In this document: piece by piece, positions 8,142-17,226 of the stretch | How positions within the stretch are numbered: the stretch's first letter is position 1 | How the letters are laid out: every line of letters starts with the position of its first letter | NCBI GenBank assembly: GCA_963816775.1 | Contig: CAWFLX010000031.1 | Span: 81,395-145,394 of the forward strand | Length of the DNA: 64,000 bases | Reading direction: 5' to 3' | Source of the DNA: JAFAXD01 sp963816775 | Lineage (GTDB): Bacteria; Pseudomonadota; Alphaproteobacteria; Rhizobiales; Xanthobacteraceae | Position numbers and translations under genes: made by a program | Notes under the pieces: model-generated | Database searches by the model: none | Seen by the model: the letters and a program-made list of their open reading frames with translations, nothing else | What the model was told of the DNA's origin: nothing

Positions 8142-9278
8142 CTAACCATCAGGATGAGTTCCATTTTTCGCCAAGGAACCGTTTGGGCGAGCAGCCCCGT
8201 GCGCGTCTGCGGTGGCAATGACGTCAGCCAAGATCTGCTCGCGTTTTGCCTGCGAGCGGCACCCCTGCAGGGCTGCGGCGAAGCGCTCGAGGGCTCCTTC
8301 CTCGAAAGCCGTAACGACCGCTTCGTGCACGTAGCTTTTGCGGCATATCGTCGGTGTGTTGGTAAGCTCCTTCGCGGTCGTCCGAACTGCCTCGAGAATT
8401 TGGCTACGGCGCGCTCGCGCACTCTTTGCTGGGGGCATGCGCGCCAGCGCTTCGAGCACGGCCGCGGAAGCCGACAGGGTGCGGAAATCCTTGAGCGATA
8501 TTTTGGCGCCGGCGATCTCGCGCAAAAAGCGATTGACCTGAGGGGATTTGACCGGCTGTACCGCCCCGGCCTCATCGCGATATTGGAAAAGACGGCGGCC
8601 TGGCAGGCGCTGCAAAACGGCGATGGCATCGATCAGGCGCGATGCATCGACTTCCTTCTGAACCAGTTTGCTGCCCTTCGACCGAAACGTCAGGGTCAAG
8701 GTGCCGCCTTCCGCCGACACGTGGGACTTGAGCAGGGTCGTAGCGCCGTGCGTGCGATGTTGCTTGGTGTAGCTATCGTTGCCGGGGCGGATTGCGCTGC
8801 GAGCAATCAGTTCGATCACCGCTGCGAACGCCAGCTCACGGCTGGGCTCGGTGTTCGATAGGTGCTGCGCGATGCTGCGGCGGATTTTCGGCAACGTCTC
8901 GGCAAGCCGCACGAGCCGGCGCGCCTTGCGCGTCTCGCGGACCTTTTGCCATTCCGGGTGATAGCGATATTGCAGCCGCCCGGCCGCGTCGCGACCGATC
9001 GCCTGCAGATGGGCCGCATCGTCCGCGGCGTAGCGTACGTCGTCATAGGCGGGCGGAACCGCCAGCGAGGCCAGCCGGCGGATGATTGCACGGTCGCGAA
9101 TGATCGAGCCATCCTCGCGCATGTAGGAAAAGCCCTTGCCCCGGCGCCTGCGCCGCAACGTCAGCTCGTCCTGTTGCACGTAGCGAAGGCCGAGCCTGCG
9201 GGCCACCGCGCGAGCGGGCGACAGCCGGATACGGGGCCGGCGCTCGATGACCTCATCTTTGGTCAGAACAACGCTCAC
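8142..9278 (-). CDS. DNA topoisomerase IB (bacterial eukaryotic-like type)
   Basis: About 378 residues. The N-terminal DNA-binding part has GKGFSYMREDGS. The catalytic tyrosine-recombinase-like core has SAIRPGND followed by THGATTLLKSHV (first active Arg region), VQKEVDASRL, LKDFRTLSAS (second Arg/Lys region) and the nucleophile in CRKSYVHEAVV, where the usual SYVHP has E for P. It relaxes supercoils through a 3'-phosphotyrosyl intermediate without ATP. The gene directly upstream in transcription is a truncated ATP-dependent ligase, so this may once have been a DNA-repair/topology pair. The C-terminal tail past residue 340 is poorly conserved. Confidence 0.92.
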   Translation of the reverse strand: MSVVLTKDEVIERRPRIRLSPARAVARRLGLRYVQQDELTLRRRRRGKGFSYMREDGSIIRDRAIIRRLASLAVPPAYDDVRYAADDAAHLQAIGRDAAGRLQYRYHPEWQKVRETRKARRLVRLAETLPKIRRSIAQHLSNTEPSRELAFAAVIELIARSAIRPGNDSYTKQHRTHGATTLLKSHVSAEGGTLTLTFRSKGSKLVQKEVDASRLIDAIAVLQRLPGRRLFQYRDEAGAVQPVKSPQVNRFLREIAGAKISLKDFRTLSASAAVLEALARMPPAKSARARRSQILEAVRTTAKELTNTPTICRKSYVHEAVVTAFEEGALERFAAALQGCRSQAKREQILADVIATADAHGAARPNGSLAKNGTHPDG

Positions 9279-9338
9279 GGCGCAACCTCTGTGGCATAAG
9301 CAACACGCAAGAGGCGCCGGGAGTTCCGCCGCGAACGA

Positions 9339-9575
9339 TCAGGCGCGAAAATTGCAACCAAGCAAACACCTGGATCTGCCGGACGGGACTTGATCGCCGT
9401 CGCGAAAAACCAGGCACCGGAAGCCGTCCCACTTCGGCTCATACTGCCACTGAGCACCGCTCGGCGGTGTCTCGACCGACTGCGCTTCCATCGGCGGCAG
9501 GGGAGGGTGCAACGCCGGCCGCGCGCGGTCCCTCTGTTTCGGCGAGCCGCGCCGTCCTCGGTTACTTGCGCTCAA
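9339..9575 (-). pseudogene. N-terminal remnant of an ATP-dependent DNA ligase (LigC/LigD type)
   Basis: The frame opens with a proline-rich leader, then PPMEAQSVETPPSG and EPKWDGFRCLVFRDGDQV. This is the start of the nucleotidyltransferase domain, with adenylated-lysine motif KWDG. Homology then fails: the frame runs out within about 20 codons, and an adjacent frame carries only a faint continuation (LVAIFAPD for an expected RYFPE-like segment). Everything after motif I is missing before the topoisomerase gene, so the ligase cannot be active. Such ligases serve end-joining or repair in Hyphomicrobiales. Confidence 0.75.
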
Positions 9576-9917
9576 GGCCGACGCCTAGTGTTACGTTCGG
9601 CTTCGGCGGATTGCTCAGCGTGAGCTGCTCTTGTTGCTGGCCAACGATTGCGCGGTCTGCAGGTGCTTTTGCAACGTCGGCAATGTTTGGTTGGCGTAGT
9701 CGGCAACCGGACTGTCCTTGGACCTTTTTCGCCCATGAGTTGCGGCAATTCCTGGAACTTGTTTCGGCGTCTGCTCGTTTCCTTAGGAGCGCATTCATGC
9801 GGCATTCATTGGTTAAGGCCGTCGCTGCGGCGGGGTCGATCGGCAGCTAGCGGTTCCAAATGTAGGATCCACCCATTCCACGTTCGCGGAATAAGTTGTC
9901 CCTGATTTGTACTCACA
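9576..9917. other. Degenerate stretch upstream of the ligase remnant
   Basis: All frames are short. A minus-strand frame at 9562-9798 ends NPPKPNVTLGVGLERK and may be decayed coding DNA. No family was recognised, and no hairpin or promoter stands out. Confidence 0.3.
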
Positions 9918-10535
9918 ATGCAAAAAAGCTTGTTGCTAGCACCTATTCTTGTACTTGCGCTCGGTATCAGCAGCGCCGATGCGCGCCGCCATGGTCACTC
10001 TCGATTTCGCCATTGGGAATATGCGCCACGCGTAATGCTCCCTCCGCTCCCTCGCCGGACTAGCCGTCTCGCGCGCGCCTACGCACGCGTTCCATCCGCT
10101 GCATTTCCCCCGCCAACGTGGCAACTGCAGCCCCCTGAGCCGAACTGGGAAGGACGTCGATACATGTCGCCCGGTGGGGAAGCTTGGCTCGCATTCTACG
10201 CGAGTCCCGCCAACCCGGAGGGCCTTTCAGAACATCTTAAATCCGTGGCATTCGCAGACGGTGAAGTCATTTTTGGCTTACAGGGTGATCGAAGCGAACT
10301 CACCGTTACCGGGGCCACGGGTGGGCGCATGTTCTATCGTAAGGTGAGGCTGGCGTGTCGCGGGCGTCAGTGGCATCACGTTGCGCTCGAATTTCCGTTA
10401 GGCAATCGACAAGAATACGAATTGCTTATTGCTCAGGCTGTGCAGGTCCTTGACCAAGCCGACGGAAGTGGATGCCCCGCTCCATCTGCGACCGTCCCTG
10501 AACGACCTGAAGGCGAGTGGATAGAAGGGCGCTAG
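9918..10535 (+). CDS. Hypothetical exported protein
   Basis: 205 residues with a clear Sec signal peptide (MQKSLLLAPILVLALGISSADA). A basic, proline-rich linker follows to about residue 75, then a compact domain beginning YMSPGGEAWLAFYASPANP with two conserved-looking cysteines near the C-terminus (LACRG and SGCPAP). The composition is that of a periplasmic protein with a lipid- or stress-related surface domain, but I recognise no family. It stands alone between decayed ligase DNA and a convergent MFS gene. No clear ribosome site precedes the ATG. Confidence 0.7.
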   Translation: MQKSLLLAPILVLALGISSADARRHGHSRFRHWEYAPRVMLPPLPRRTSRLARAYARVPSAAFPPPTWQLQPPEPNWEGRRYMSPGGEAWLAFYASPANPEGLSEHLKSVAFADGEVIFGLQGDRSELTVTGATGGRMFYRKVRLACRGRQWHHVALEFPLGNRQEYELLIAQAVQVLDQADGSGCPAPSATVPERPEGEWIEGR

Positions 10536-10635
10536 CCGGACCGATCGCGTTGGGTGAGGCAGGCGTTCCCGGAAACGCTGGGCGAATCTAATTCTTCCGA
10601 AAACCCGCGCGGATGTCGGGTGCACAGCAGTCAAT

Positions 10636-11940
10636 TTAGTCCTGATATTGTCCCGGCTTGGTCTCAGGAAGAAAAATCCACGCCATGGCGGCGGCCGCCG
10701 CTGCCACGCCGGCAATCGCCAGAAAGCTGACGACGTGCCCGAATTCCTGAAAAACGAAGCCAGTGATGCCAACGCTCAATGCCGCGGCAGCTCCCATCAT
10801 GGATGCAATGACGCCTTGTGCAAGATTGAAGCGGCCGCTCCCGGCCGTCAGGTCGGTGATGATCAGGACCGTCAACACATTCATGATCGCGCCGGTGATG
10901 CCATCCAGCAACTGGGTTAGGACCATCGACGGATAGTTGATCGCAAAGGCGAGCAGCAGGGCCCGAACCGCTACCAGCCCGATGCCGACCAGCAGCAGCG
11001 GTTTGCGCCCGCGTTGTTCCGAGATGTAACCCGCCCACGGAGCTAAAACGGCGACAACGACCTGCGACGCGATAATCAGACCTGAAAGGCGGAGCGATCC
11101 CGATGCGGCTCCGCTGGCGGCAATGTCTTCGCCGATCAGCGGAAGTATCGAAGCATTGGTGAACTGAAACAGGACCAGGCAGCCAGCGAACAGAACGAGA
11201 GGGCGATTTTTCGCGAGATCAATCACCCGATGGAATTGGCGCGCACGCTCGCCGGGGCTCGCGTTGCGCGCGCGGGCGTAATCGATCTCCTCGGGCCGAA
11301 TGTAGCTCAATGCCACCACGGCGGGCATACATAGCGCCGCGGCCGCGACGAAAATCGCCCATGGCGATAGTAAGCTGCCAATGGCTCCAAGCAGGGTCGC
11401 GGTCAAAGCGGTACCCGCCGCTGAAAATCGAAAATTGCGACCGGTCCGAAGCGACATGCCGCGCCTGCCCACCAGGCCGAGGCTGATCGCGGAGACGGTC
11501 GGGGTGATCAGGCCGGAACTCAATCCATGCAGTGTCATGGCTGCGAACACCAAGGGGAGCGTCGGCGCGAGCGCCAGGATCAGCGCCGCGGTGCAGATCA
11601 TCGCGACACCGGCAGCGACCAGCCCGCGTTTCCAGGGCACCGCATCGGCGAGCGCGCCGCCGGGAATCAAGCCGAGCACTGCGGCAAGCCCGCTCACGCC
11701 GAGCGCAAATCCGACACCGCGGTGCGACCAGCCCAGACTCGCCAGATAGAATGCGACAAACGTGCCGAAGCCCGTTTGCACGTCGGCGATGAAAAAATTT
11801 GCCCAGTCGAGGCCTCGACGGCTGTTGACGGACGCAGGCGTGCGCAGGGATCGCCTAGCGTGGCGATACTGCGAGACCGCTCTGCGAATGCGCGATCGCT
11901 TCTTCGGGACCGTAGCCGCCGGAGCGGGCGTAGCGCCCAT
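10636..11940 (-). CDS. MFS transporter (12 TM, drug/efflux type)
   Basis: About 434 residues from ATG 11940; the frame extends 25 codons further upstream but without membrane character. After a basic cytosolic N-terminus come roughly twelve hydrophobic segments. The first loop reads GGALADAVPWKRGL and there is a mid-protein loop after the sixth helix (RPEEIDYARARNAS). The second half has EQRGRKPLL, the loop 8-9 copy of the MFS signature, and the LDGITGAIMNVLTVLII helix. It is probably a proton-driven exporter; the substrate cannot be read from sequence. It is divergent from an MFS remnant at 12.0-12.4 kb. Confidence 0.85.
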   Translation of the reverse strand: MGATPAPAATVPKKRSRIRRAVSQYRHARRSLRTPASVNSRRGLDWANFFIADVQTGFGTFVAFYLASLGWSHRGVGFALGVSGLAAVLGLIPGGALADAVPWKRGLVAAGVAMICTAALILALAPTLPLVFAAMTLHGLSSGLITPTVSAISLGLVGRRGMSLRTGRNFRFSAAGTALTATLLGAIGSLLSPWAIFVAAAALCMPAVVALSYIRPEEIDYARARNASPGERARQFHRVIDLAKNRPLVLFAGCLVLFQFTNASILPLIGEDIAASGAASGSLRLSGLIIASQVVVAVLAPWAGYISEQRGRKPLLLVGIGLVAVRALLLAFAINYPSMVLTQLLDGITGAIMNVLTVLIITDLTAGSGRFNLAQGVIASMMGAAAALSVGITGFVFQEFGHVVSFLAIAGVAAAAAAMAWIFLPETKPGQYQD

Positions 11941-12035
11941 TGATCGTCCTCGCCGCACCTCCCGTTGCAAAACTTTCAGAAGGGGCCCGAGTTCCGCCCG
12001 TCCTGCGGTTCGCATCGCCGATGCCTCAATGCACG

Positions 12036-12443
12036 CGTCCAGTGATAATCTTCGCCACGACTTTGTGCGGCGTGGCCGCCGGTCTGGGCTACCTGGGCAA
12101 TTTGCAGGTGGTGAACCAGATCGCTCCGGAGCGGCTGCGCGCCGAAGTAGTCTCGAGCTACTTCATCTGTTGTTTTATCGGCAACGCTTTGCCCGTGATC
12201 GGTGTCGGCGTCCTTTCAGCGGCTGCTGGCTCGATCATGGCGAGCCTGGTTTCCGCCGCCACCATCAGCGTGTTTGCCGTGCTGGCGCTCGGCTTTGGCG
12301 CCAAATTCACGCACGCTCAGAAATTTCAGACCCGCACCGGACCCGGTGTGCGCAACGCGAAAATATTCCGCGGGGCCAATCTCGCCGTTCGCGCAGCGTC
12401 GCAAACGAACAGCGCGGTCTTGTTTGCGACCACAATGAAGTAA
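12036..12443 (+). pseudogene. C-terminal remnant of a second MFS transporter
   Basis: The frame encodes only the last three or four membrane helices of an MFS carrier: IIFATTLCGVAAGLGYLGNL, then VNQIAPERLRAEVVSSYF (the usual loop before helix 11) and FIGNALPVIGVG. It ends in a polar tail. No N-terminal two thirds exist upstream, where the divergent MFS gene starts. The two MFS pieces are head to head and not close in sequence, so this is a separate truncated gene, not a piece of the neighbour. Confidence 0.7.
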
Positions 12444-12956
12444 AATTACTTCGACCGAGACCGAACCAACGGCGCGAAACGGATCGTAGCGCTAGGCGTT
12501 GGAAAGCATGCTGGAACCCGTCCGGCTAGACGTTTTGCCTGGGGTGTTTTGAATGACTGATTTTTCCGCGGCGCCGCAGCTTGATCTCCGCGAGCAGCAC
12601 TTTCGGAAGACGCTTCTCGATGCGCGCGCAGGATTGCGTCCAATCGTACTCACCCGCGTCCAGAAGAGCGGCCATACCTGGCGCTGCTTGGGAATCCTAG
12701 CAACCTAAGGCTTTGCGTGAATCCGGCGAATGTCCGTTCTGGGTCATTCGCGAAACGCATCGAGCCAGCAGGAAGTCCGGCCGATCGCGGGCGGGCTGAC
12801 ATCGCGGGCTATTTGACATCGTGAATTAGGTTGACGCGTAGGATGGGTTGAGCTCTCGCGAAACCCATCAGCGGCGCTGCAACAGGCGAGCACGCTGGTG
12901 GGTTACGGCGCTGCGCGCCTAACCCACCCTACGCTGCGCATGCCGCAGGCCGAATC
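12444..12956. other. Intergenic region with one palindromic repeat
   Basis: No supported gene in about 510 bases. The right end carries the GTGGGTT-type dyad listed separately. The rest is unremarkable, with small chance frames only. Confidence 0.5.
12836..12938. repeat. Palindromic repeat, family D (GTGGGTT dyad)
   Basis: The left arm reads GCGTAGGATGGGTTGAG and the right arm CTAACCCACCCTACGCTGCG, roughly 70 bases apart. Secondary GGGTT/AACCC copies lie between. It sits just past the end of the universal stress gene. Elements like this recur in many alphaproteobacterial genomes (memory); only one copy is seen here. Confidence 0.7.
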
Positions 12957-13382
12957 CTAGCGTCGCACCACCAGCACCGAGCACTTGGCGTAGCGCACCA
13001 CGTGTCCGGCATTCGAGCCGAGGAAGTAGGTCTTCATCGCCGGCCGGTGCGAGCTCATGACAATGAGATCGGCCGGCAACAGCTTCGCTTCCTCCAGCAC
13101 CTCGTGATAAATGCCGCCTTGCCGTACGACCGTCGAGAAGCGCGCGGCTTCAAGCCCGCTCTCCTTGGCGATCGTGACCATGGCTTCCTCGGCCGACTGT
13201 CGCTGCTGTTCGTCGAAATCGGCCGGCACGTACTCTGCGAGCATCACCGGCGTCATCGGCAAAACGTTGACCACGCGGACAATGCCACCGGACGCGCGCG
13301 CGAGCTCGATTGCGGTGTCGATCGCAGGCTTGGCGAACTCGGGCTCGGTCAGGTCGACCGGAACCAGAATGCGTTTGAACAT
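12957..13382 (-). CDS. Universal stress protein, UspA family
   Basis: Single Usp domain of 141 residues: it begins MFKRILVPVDLTEPEFAKPA and ends with the ATP-binding-type signature LGSNAGHVVRYAKCSVLVVRR. The expected G-x2-G-x9-G(S/T) pattern is altered (GSNAGHVVRYAKCSV), so nucleotide binding is plausible but not assured. Also visible are the DLIVMSSHRP strand and the IYHEVLEEAK helix. The start is preceded by a GGAGG-like site. The protein is cytosolic. It is monocistronic or co-transcribed from the CPBP gene 83 bases upstream. Confidence 0.93.
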   Translation of the reverse strand: MFKRILVPVDLTEPEFAKPAIDTAIELARASGGIVRVVNVLPMTPVMLAEYVPADFDEQQRQSAEEAMVTIAKESGLEAARFSTVVRQGGIYHEVLEEAKLLPADLIVMSSHRPAMKTYFLGSNAGHVVRYAKCSVLVVRR

Positions 13383-13465
13383 GGCTGACCTCCTCCCAGG
13401 TCACGGCCGATCATGCCACGAATATGCCCGCCATCGAAAGCGGGCGGACCGGAGCACCGGGCATT

Positions 13466-14113
13466 TCAGGCAAATACGATCAGGTCGGCGAGGTAGTGCG
13501 CCAGCATAACCGGCCATATGGAACCGGCGCGCCGGTAGAGCCACATCGCGCCGATCCCGAACAAACCGGCGGTGACCATGTTTCCAAGTCCGGTCCACCA
13601 GTGATAGGCGGCGAACAGTAACGACGTGGCAATGATCATCCCGAAGCCGTCGCCGAGCCAGTTGCGAACCACGGCGCGGGCGCAGCGGCGAAAGTAGATC
13701 TCTTCCTGGAAGGCAACCAACGCCAGGCCGAATGTGACGTCGACGGCGTGCAGCCAGCCGTGGGAGGCCGGGTAGCTGCCGATTGTCGTGCCCGGAACGG
13801 TGGCGTCGATGAAACCGCGCAGCGGACTGTCGATGATCGTGTAAAGGCTCGCGAGGCCAATCGCCCATGCGATCGCTTGCACGAGCCCAATGTTGAGCCG
13901 TTGCGGCGTGAAGGCGATGGCGCGCGCGGCCGGACTGAACCACAGCACGGCAAGCGTGCCGAGCCGTCCCGCATAGTCGCAGACGAGCCAGGCCGCCGGC
14001 GTGGTTTGGCCGAGCCGCGCAAGCTGCGACACCACCATCACCGCGAACGCGACGACGAACCAGAGCGGTATTGCCGGAGCCGCAAGTCGTGTCGGCGGCA
14101 TGATCGCCCGCAC
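13466..14113 (-). CDS. CPBP-family intramembrane glutamic endopeptidase
   Basis: About 215 residues with six to seven hydrophobic segments. The CAAX-protease/bacteriocin-processing motifs are present: EEIYFR (EExxxR), then the His motif in FAAYHWW and a third in MLAHYLADLI. The GTG at 14113 directly abuts the stop of the sixA gene; an ATG four codons later is equally likely. Known members cleave membrane substrates or act in bacteriocin self-immunity; no substrate is suggested here. Confidence 0.85.
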   Translation of the reverse strand: MRAIMPPTRLAAPAIPLWFVVAFAVMVVSQLARLGQTTPAAWLVCDYAGRLGTLAVLWFSPAARAIAFTPQRLNIGLVQAIAWAIGLASLYTIIDSPLRGFIDATVPGTTIGSYPASHGWLHAVDVTFGLALVAFQEEIYFRRCARAVVRNWLGDGFGMIIATSLLFAAYHWWTGLGNMVTAGLFGIGAMWLYRRAGSIWPVMLAHYLADLIVFA

Positions 14114-14716
14114 CTACTCGGGCTCGACCGCCAATTGGCGCGGGGTGATGAAGCGGTCGAGCCGGCCGGAGCGAACGTGCAGCTTGCCCCACGCGTCGAG
14201 CGCAAAGTCGATGACCGCGAGGCCCGAGGTCGGGAACTTCTCGTGCAGGCGCTCGCGCGCCTCAACGTCGCCCGAGGCGATCAGCGCCAGCGCGGCTTCG
14301 TGAATCCCCGGGTTGTGGCCGACGATCAGCAGGGAGTGAACCTTGGGCGGGGTCTCGCGCAGCAAAGCGAGGATCGTCTGCGGCTCCGCCGCGTAGAGCC
14401 GCTCGTCGAAATCGACCGGCGGGGACTTGGATAAGCGGGCGCGTTTTTTCTTCACCGCGCCCGGGGACCGCGCTTCGGAGGCTGCCTGGGCCGGGGGCGC
14501 TGCTTGCGCGAGCGCGCGGGCGACCAGGTCCCAGGTTTCGCGCGTGCGCTCCGAGGTCGAGCACAGGACGCGATCGGGAACCAAGGCATTGTGGGCCAGA
14601 TAGGTGCCGACCAGCGGCGCCTCGTCCCGGCCGCGCCGGTTGAGCGGGCGATCGTGATCCGGCATTCCCGGCGGCCGGTCCGACTTGGCGTGGCGCAGGA
14701 GCATCAGACGGCGCAT
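14114..14716 (-). CDS. SixA-type phosphohistidine phosphatase
   Basis: About 200 residues from ATG 14716; the frame is open further upstream but the family start MRRLMLLRHAKSD is unmistakable. RHAKSD holds the catalytic phosphoaccepting His, SERTRET the second Arg, and LLIVGHNPGI the second His. A lysine-rich insertion (KKKRARL) lies mid-protein. Histidine phosphatase superfamily members of this branch dephosphorylate phosphohistidine, for example in phosphotransfer domains. The target here is unknown. The gene is divergent from the FAD oxidoreductase and adjoins CPBP downstream. Confidence 0.9.
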   Translation of the reverse strand: MRRLMLLRHAKSDRPPGMPDHDRPLNRRGRDEAPLVGTYLAHNALVPDRVLCSTSERTRETWDLVARALAQAAPPAQAASEARSPGAVKKKRARLSKSPPVDFDERLYAAEPQTILALLRETPPKVHSLLIVGHNPGIHEAALALIASGDVEARERLHEKFPTSGLAVIDFALDAWGKLHVRSGRLDRFITPRQLAVEPE

Positions 14717-14831
14717 CGGACCCTTCGACTGACTTGACCGGAAGCGGTAAATGCGCGGACTTACCGCGCATTCCGGCGGGGGCCTGCCCAAACCGGATTG
14801 CTGTAACATATCGCAACGATCGGCACACCGA

Positions 14832-16193
14832 ATGACCCAAGGCGAAGCGAACGCAGCACCGCATCATCCGGCGACCTGGTACGCGCAGACCGCGGTCGCC
14901 GCCCGGGAATGGCCGGCCCTGACGTTCGACCTCGACACCGATGTGTGCGTGGTCGGCGGCGGGCTCGCGGGGATTACGATTGCGCGCGAAATAGCGCGGC
15001 GCGGATGGTCGGTGGCGCTCATCGAAGCCGGGCGGATCGCTGGCGAAGCATCCGGCCGCAACACCGGCTTCGTGTTGCCCGGATATGGCCAAGACGCGCA
15101 CCGTCTGGTGGAACGGTGCGGTCTCGATCACGCCAAGGCGTTGTGGGCGTTGTCCGAAGAGGGCGTCGCCTATGTGCGCAACACCATTCTCGGCCTCGCC
15201 ATGCCAGGCGTCGATCCGGCCGACGGTTGGCTCAGCGTGTCCACGCACAACAATGCCGATCAAGTCATGCGGACATTGACGCTGCTGGCGCAGGGTTTCG
15301 GCGCCGAGGTCGAAGGCTGGCCGGTCGAACGCGTGCGCGAGGCGTTGCGGAGCGATTGCTATTTTCACGGGCTGCATTTTCCAAAAGCGTTTCACATCCA
15401 TCCGCTCAACTACGCGCTCGGCCTTGCCGCCGACGCGGAACGGCGGGGCGCTCGCCTGTTCGAACAGACGAGGGCGCTTGAAATGGATCCGCTCGGCGTG
15501 CGCAAGCGCATCACGACGCCTTCGGCGAAGATTCGCGCAAACCACATCGTGCTGGCCGGCAACGTTAATCTCGGTGGCATCGCGCGCGATCTCGCGGCGA
15601 CGGTCCTGCCGATGACCACCTATGTGGCGGTAACGCAACCGGTTGGGTATTTAACCGAAGCAGTGGCCTTCACGGGCGCGGTGAGCGATTCCCGCGGCGT
15701 TGATCACCAATATCGGATCGTCGACTGGGATCGGCTGATGTGGAGCACAGGCGCGACCGCGTGGGTCGGTGATCCGCGCCGTTACGGCGATCGGATCAAG
15801 GCGTCGATCGCGCGTATCTACCCGCGGCTGCGCGGTGTGGAAATCGCGCACGCGTGGTCGGGCACGATGGGCTTTGCGGTCCACCGCATGCCGCAGATCG
15901 GGGAGATCGCGCCAGGTCTGTGGGTGGCGAGTGCATTCGGCAGCCACGGTATCAACACCACCGCGATTGCGGGCGAGCTGATCGCGCGCGCCCTTGTCGA
16001 TCACGACGACGCGTGGCGGCTGTTTCTTCCCTACGATCTGGTATGGGCTGGTGGCCGGCTTGGCCGCACCGTGCTGCAGGCCAACGTTTGGGCGCGGCGC
16101 GCCGGCGACCGGGTCCGGGCGGGCTTGGCCCGCAAGCGCCGGGCAGCCGCTCAGGTCGGGGAATCTGTTCCTGCGACGCAGCCTGACGCTTAG
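14832..16193 (+). CDS. FAD-dependent oxidoreductase, DAO/PuuB family
   Basis: About 453 residues from ATG 14832; earlier in-frame ATGs give an unlikely leader. The FAD site reads CVVGGGLAGITIAREIARRG, followed by SGRNTGFVLPGY, the glycine/serine loop of the D-amino-acid-oxidase fold. The second FAD region is near the C-terminus (GLWVASAFGSHGINTTAIAG). Closest in style to gamma-glutamylputrescine oxidases and related amine oxidases. No polyamine genes flank it, so the substrate is open. The last 50 residues are a basic tail. Confidence 0.88.
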   Translation: MTQGEANAAPHHPATWYAQTAVAAREWPALTFDLDTDVCVVGGGLAGITIAREIARRGWSVALIEAGRIAGEASGRNTGFVLPGYGQDAHRLVERCGLDHAKALWALSEEGVAYVRNTILGLAMPGVDPADGWLSVSTHNNADQVMRTLTLLAQGFGAEVEGWPVERVREALRSDCYFHGLHFPKAFHIHPLNYALGLAADAERRGARLFEQTRALEMDPLGVRKRITTPSAKIRANHIVLAGNVNLGGIARDLAATVLPMTTYVAVTQPVGYLTEAVAFTGAVSDSRGVDHQYRIVDWDRLMWSTGATAWVGDPRRYGDRIKASIARIYPRLRGVEIAHAWSGTMGFAVHRMPQIGEIAPGLWVASAFGSHGINTTAIAGELIARALVDHDDAWRLFLPYDLVWAGGRLGRTVLQANVWARRAGDRVRAGLARKRRAAAQVGESVPATQPDA

Positions 16194-16391
16194 ACAGCAA
16201 CGCGCCTTGTCGGCTACCAGGCATTAACCACGACCGGTGCGTGTTTTCGGTCTCCCGGCGCCATGACCGGTGCAAATGTGCCACATGTGGTTCAAAAGGG
16301 GCCGTGCCGGGCGCCGAACCGGGCCAAAAGCGTTTACCGCCCCGGCGCGTTGTGGCCTTATCGGCGACCTGGGTGGTGAGGGGGCGTTGCA

Positions 16392-17219
16392 ATGCGGTAC
16401 CGGGTTGGTGCGCTTGGGGTCTTGCTCGTATTGGCTTCGTTATCGTCGGTGCGAGCCGCCGATGTGGCGTTTCCTTCGGCGCCGTCCGCTGCGCCGGAAT
16501 GGATCATCACCATTGGGGGCGACGTCCGCGGGATTCCGAGATATCCGGGGTCGAAGGCGTTCGATACGGCGGGGGCACCGTATTTCGACATGGCTCGCCC
16601 GGGATCGCCGGAGAAATTCCATGGTCCGATCGACGGCCTCGGGGTAGCGCTGTTCGACAACCGCGTCGTCGCGCTCGGTCCGGTCGGCACGATCATCTGG
16701 CCGCGCGACACGAATGACAGCTCGGCGCTCAACGGATTGACCGGCGTCGGCACCACGGTCAACATCGGTGGCTTTGTGGATTATTGGGCAGTCCCCTGGC
16801 TGCGCTCGCGCGCCGAGGTGATGCAGGGATTTGGCGCCGGCAACGGCGTGACCGCCAGGTTTCTCATGGACGCCGTGATCCCGGTGTCCCCAGCGATCAC
16901 GATCTCGGGCGGTCCGCGCGCGCGCTACGTCACCTCCGGGACGGCAAGCCCCTATTACAGCGTGAGCCTCAACGAATCGATCGCGAGCGGATTGCCGGTC
17001 TACAACGCGGGCAGCGGCTGGCAGGCGGTCGGCGTCGGCACGCAGCTGAAATACCGGTTCAACCCGACCTGGGCGACCTACACTTTTGTTGAATACGAAA
17101 AGCTGGTTGGCCCGAGCGCCAACTCTCCGATCGTAACCGGGCCCGGCGGCAGCGCGAATCAGTGGACCTTCGGCCTCGGCCTGACGTACTCGTTCGCCGT
17201 GAGGGGGCTGCCGTTCTGA
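16392..17219 (+). CDS. MipA/OmpV family outer-membrane protein
   Basis: 275 residues. A signal peptide (MRYRVGALGVLLVLASLSSVRA) precedes a beta-rich chain: ITIGGDVRGIPRYPGS, then alternating strands, ending FGLGLTYSFAVRGLPF with the aromatic C-terminal residue typical of barrel proteins. The G-rich stretch GGTGAGG-like upstream of the ATG serves as ribosome site. MipA/OmpV members are outer-membrane scaffolds or porin-like proteins; the ligand is unknown. It converges on the MoxR gene with almost no gap. Confidence 0.85.
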   Translation: MRYRVGALGVLLVLASLSSVRAADVAFPSAPSAAPEWIITIGGDVRGIPRYPGSKAFDTAGAPYFDMARPGSPEKFHGPIDGLGVALFDNRVVALGPVGTIIWPRDTNDSSALNGLTGVGTTVNIGGFVDYWAVPWLRSRAEVMQGFGAGNGVTARFLMDAVIPVSPAITISGGPRARYVTSGTASPYYSVSLNESIASGLPVYNAGSGWQAVGVGTQLKYRFNPTWATYTFVEYEKLVGPSANSPIVTGPGGSANQWTFGLGLTYSFAVRGLPF

Positions 17220-17226
17220 GCATGAA

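Noticed and set aside
12836..12938. CRISPR-like or tRNA-like structure
   Set aside because: Only one dyad with no regular spacers and no cloverleaf; it fits a dispersed palindromic repeat.
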